Shown in pieces: positions 4,524-5,291 of a stretch of 5,291 nucleotides of DNA; position 1 is the stretch's first letter; each line of letters begins with the position of its first letter. The position numbers and the translations under genes were made by a program. Under the pieces are notes generated by a model. It did no database searches, was not told the origin of the DNA, and saw only the letters and a list, made by a program, of their open reading frames with translations. The stretch comes from Candidatus Latescibacterota bacterium (GTDB lineage: Bacteria; Krumholzibacteriota; Krumholzibacteriia; WVZY01; JAKEHA01). The DNA is taken from assembly GCA_022615275.1 (NCBI GenBank), contig JAKEHA010000113.1:1-5291 (forward strand), read 5' to 3'.

Positions 4524-5291
4524 TCAATCGAGCGCGTCGTCGTCGAACAACGCCGCGTCGGACGCGACCGCGTTTCGATTCACGTCGAACACCATGTTAT
4601 CGATGAGCCGCGCGCGTCCCACCCACGCGGCGAGCGCCAGTATAGCCCGGCCTTGGAGGCGGTCCAAAGCGGAAAGATCGTCCGCGCGCCGCACCTCGAC
4701 GTAGTCGATGCGATCGATGCCGGCGCCGCGGAGCACCTCGCCGGCGGCGCGCTCGACCGCGCGCGCGTCCCGCTCCCCCGCTTCCAACGACGCGCGCCCG
4801 GCGGATAGCGCGCGGAACAGGGCGGCGGCCTGCGCGCGTTCGCCGGGTGAGAGGTAGGCGTTGCGCGAGCTCATGGCCAAGCCGTCGTTCTCGCGCACCG
4901 TACGCGCGAGCAGGAGCCGCACGGGAAAGTCGAGCGCGCGCACCATCGCGCGAATCACGAGCGCTTGTTGCGCGTCCTTCTGTCCGAACACGGCCGCGTC
5001 GGCACGCACCATGTGGAAGAGCTTCGAAACCACGGTGGCGACACCCCGGAAGTGGCCGGGTCGAAAACGCCCGCACAACGGCTCGGCGATCTCGTCGACG
5101 GTGACCCAGGCGCGCTGCGGGCCGGGATAGACGGTCTCGACGGAGGGGACGAAGGCGGCGTCGCAGCCCCACGCGTCCAGCTTGGCGAGGTCGGCGTCGA
5201 GCGAGCGCGGGTAGCGGTCCACGTCCTCGGCGGGTCCGAATTGGGTGGGGTTGACGAAGATCGAGCACACCACGCGCGCGCGCGGGACCGA
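4524..5291 (-). CDS. panC: Pantothenate synthetase, N-terminus cut off by the window edge
   Basis: The visible 255 residues are most of PanC, which joins pantoate and beta-alanine using ATP (through pantoyl-adenylate) to make pantothenate for coenzyme A, in the cytoplasm. Recognisable blocks are SIFVNPTQFGP near the window edge, ED-x-x-R-YPR, the Y-P-G region, GRFRPGHFRGVATVVSKLF, the ATP-binding FGQKDAQQ, the KMSKS-like DGLAMSSRNAYL, and near the end AAWVGRARLIDN. By comparison with E. coli PanC about 45-50 residues are missing at the N-terminus, including the H-x-G-H nucleotide-binding motif. The frame stays open to base 5291, so nothing suggests a broken gene. After RLIDN, where E. coli PanC nearly ends, there are about 20 more residues finishing LFDDDALD, an acidic tail. 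It is the most upstream gene seen in the operon; panB or other coenzyme A genes might precede it. Confidence 0.95.
   Translation of the reverse strand, partial: SVPRARVVCSIFVNPTQFGPAEDVDRYPRSLDADLAKLDAWGCDAAFVPSVETVYPGPQRAWVTVDEIAEPLCGRFRPGHFRGVATVVSKLFHMVRADAAVFGQKDAQQALVIRAMVRALDFPVRLLLARTVRENDGLAMSSRNAYLSPGERAQAAALFRALSAGRASLEAGERDARAVERAAGEVLRGAGIDRIDYVEVRRADDLSALDRLQGRAILALAAWVGRARLIDNMVFDVNRNAVASDAALFDDDALD

Noticed and set aside
3804..4808. 334-codon plus-strand open frame across the nucleotidyltransferase and panC
   Set aside because: The translation is His/Arg/Gly-rich without motifs, and the opposite strand encodes two clearly recognised enzymes.
5272..5285. CG dinucleotide run near the right edge
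   Set aside because: It falls within panC codons for Arg-Ala-Arg and reflects GC-rich composition rather than a separate element.
1..5291. Mobile element, CRISPR array, tRNA/rRNA or toxin-antitoxin system
   Set aside because: I looked on both strands and saw no direct-repeat spacers, terminal inverted repeats, transposase motifs, cloverleaf or small toxin pair; coding genes fill nearly all of the window.

Overview
This GC-rich window comes from a bacterial chromosome and carries ordinary housekeeping and cell-envelope genes. Eight protein genes can be supported, two of them cut by the window edges. There is no transposase, integrase, CRISPR array, tRNA or rRNA. A PpiD/SurA-type periplasmic chaperone suggests a diderm (Gram-negative) bacterium. 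The stand-alone LytR_C protein, the DUF4321 protein, the Ap4A-phosphorylase-like HIT protein and the separate GlmU-type nucleotidyltransferase would suit a little-cultured lineage (Gemmatimonadota, Eisenbacteria, Krumholzibacteriota or a relative). That placement is inference from family recall, not proof.

Left part (1-2184): two divergent genes share a 220-bp intergenic region (171-390). On the minus strand is the first 56 codons of a secreted M23-type (lysostaphin-fold) metallopeptidase, which runs off the left edge. On the plus strand is a 597-residue membrane-anchored PpiD-like chaperone with a SurA-like N-terminal region and several parvulin-like units that appear to lack catalytic signatures. 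Plausible sigma-70-like promoters with extended -10 boxes face both ways. The chaperone's Shine-Dalgarno sequence is better placed for a tiny out-of-frame ORF whose stop overlaps the chaperone start.

Middle (2185-2254): the convergent junction between the chaperone gene and tatA holds several back-to-back inverted repeats. The best is a GC-rich hairpin with a TTCG tetraloop, probably a terminator or RNA 3'-end element.

Right part (2255-5291, all minus strand): a compact gene string is transcribed from right to left: panC (5' end cut off), a stand-alone GlmU-like sugar-phosphate nucleotidyltransferase, a HIT-family hydrolase/phosphorylase, a membrane-anchored LytR_C protein, a DUF4321 membrane protein and tatA. 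The first four are joined by a 3-base gap, a 4-base overlap and a 1-base overlap, so they are almost certainly one operon. A 73-base gap with a reasonable promoter candidate precedes DUF4321-tatA, which may therefore have its own transcript. The genes cover coenzyme A precursor synthesis, sugar-nucleotide supply for the envelope, dinucleotide metabolism and envelope or protein-export functions. No wholly new system is evident. The points most worth checking are the GlmU half-protein, the free LytR_C and DUF4321 proteins in front of tatA, the likely non-catalytic multi-unit chaperone and several RNA-level signals.
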